A stretch of DNA of 64,000 nucleotides from CAXBMB01 sp052078155 (GTDB taxonomy: Bacteria; Pseudomonadota; Alphaproteobacteria; Kiloniellales; DSM-21159): NCBI GenBank assembly GCA_052078155.1, contig JBQJBP010000003.1:784342-848341 (forward strand), in the 5' to 3' direction. A program made the translations under genes and the position numbers. Below, one piece after another: positions 63,762 to 64,000 of the stretch; the stretch's first letter is position 1, and each line of letters opens with the position of its first letter. Under the pieces are notes generated by a model. That model saw only the letters and a program-made list of their open reading frames with translations. It was not told where the DNA came from and searched no databases.

Positions 63762-64000
63762 TGATCCAGATCTCAAAGGATCCAATCAACAAGGATCCGC
63801 TCCACTAAACGTTCGTCTTACTTAACATAGAAGCTCTCAAACGTCCGTCAGACACATAAATGCCCAACAAGACCCTCAAAAGCGGTCATGTGTATCGGAT
63901 ACGACTAAGCGAAACGGTCCTGCTAAAACTCAAAACACCCCAGCAAAACAAACGCCGCCCGCGTATCCCTTCCCATATCTACAATGTCAAAAAGCTGCCC
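63762..64000 (-). promoter_or_regulatory. rrn leader and likely promoter
   Basis: On the minus strand TTGACA (63990-63985), 17 bases, GATACG (63967-63962) fits a strong housekeeping promoter about 200 bases ahead of 16S. GTATC-G-GATAC near 63892-63902 is a further palindrome in the leader. More promoters may lie beyond the window edge. Confidence 0.55.

Overview
The window is chromosomal DNA of an alphaproteobacterium, probably a free-living heterotroph. The evidence is the gene order of the rrn operon (16S, tRNA-Ile, tRNA-Ala, 23S, 5S, tRNA-fMet on the minus strand), an ECF sigma/ChrR pair with typical TGATCC promoters, and dense GC-rich operons with 4-base ATGA overlaps. I cannot place it below class from the sequence alone. 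No transposase, phage gene or CRISPR array was seen.

Positions 1-30.3 kb are a long catabolic region. It starts with a partial amino-acid-type binding protein and a CocE/NonD hydrolase. A heterotetrameric sarcosine oxidase (soxBDAG), a dimethylglycine/sarcosine dehydrogenase-like flavoprotein and a class IV aminotransferase follow. Next comes a long, mostly overlapping operon: acyl-CoA dehydrogenase, enoyl-CoA hydratase, CaiB-type CoA transferase, a thiolase-like protein without its cysteine plus a DUF35 partner, a second class IV aminotransferase, an Ldh2 oxidoreductase, HyuA/HyuB, an SDR, a BKACE enzyme, an MttB-like methyltransferase and an Asp/Glu/hydantoin racemase. A flavin monooxygenase, RidA, DUF1028 and a LysR regulator close the region. 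Four promoters in this stretch carry similar AT-rich palindromic sites, which suggests one regulon. The gene set points to stepwise demethylation of an N-methylated compound, ending in sarcosine and glycine, joined to CoA-dependent breakdown of its carbon skeleton. The actual substrate is not evident, and I know of no described pathway with this exact set.

Positions 30.3-37.0 kb hold a two-component system and an RND efflux pair (adaptor plus permease). The regulator and adaptor promoters share a CTTTACA-type palindrome. Positions 37.0-45.8 kb are a sigma-E/ChrR oxidative-stress island: DUF6134 protein and SDR on the plus strand; amine-oxidase-like flavoprotein, DUF1365, cyclopropane-fatty-acid-synthase-like methyltransferase, MFS transporter and DUF3833 lipoprotein on the minus strand; then the sigma factor and ChrR. 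Three promoters fit one consensus. The ChrR zinc motif has lost both cysteines.

Positions 45.9-49.4 kb are a TetR-regulated minus operon with a trimethylamine/histamine-dehydrogenase-like iron-sulfur flavoprotein and an unknown conserved protein. Positions 49.7-56.6 kb hold a DeoR regulator facing an operon of a three-gene ABC importer, a metallo-beta-lactamase-fold hydrolase, a histidine phosphatase and a polynucleotide-kinase-3'-phosphatase-like HAD protein, with matching operators on both sides. This looks like an undescribed uptake and hydrolysis system for a phosphorylated compound. An exported cyclase-family protein (56.7-57.7 kb) precedes the rrn operon, which runs on the minus strand from a promoter near 63,990 to a terminator near 58,132.
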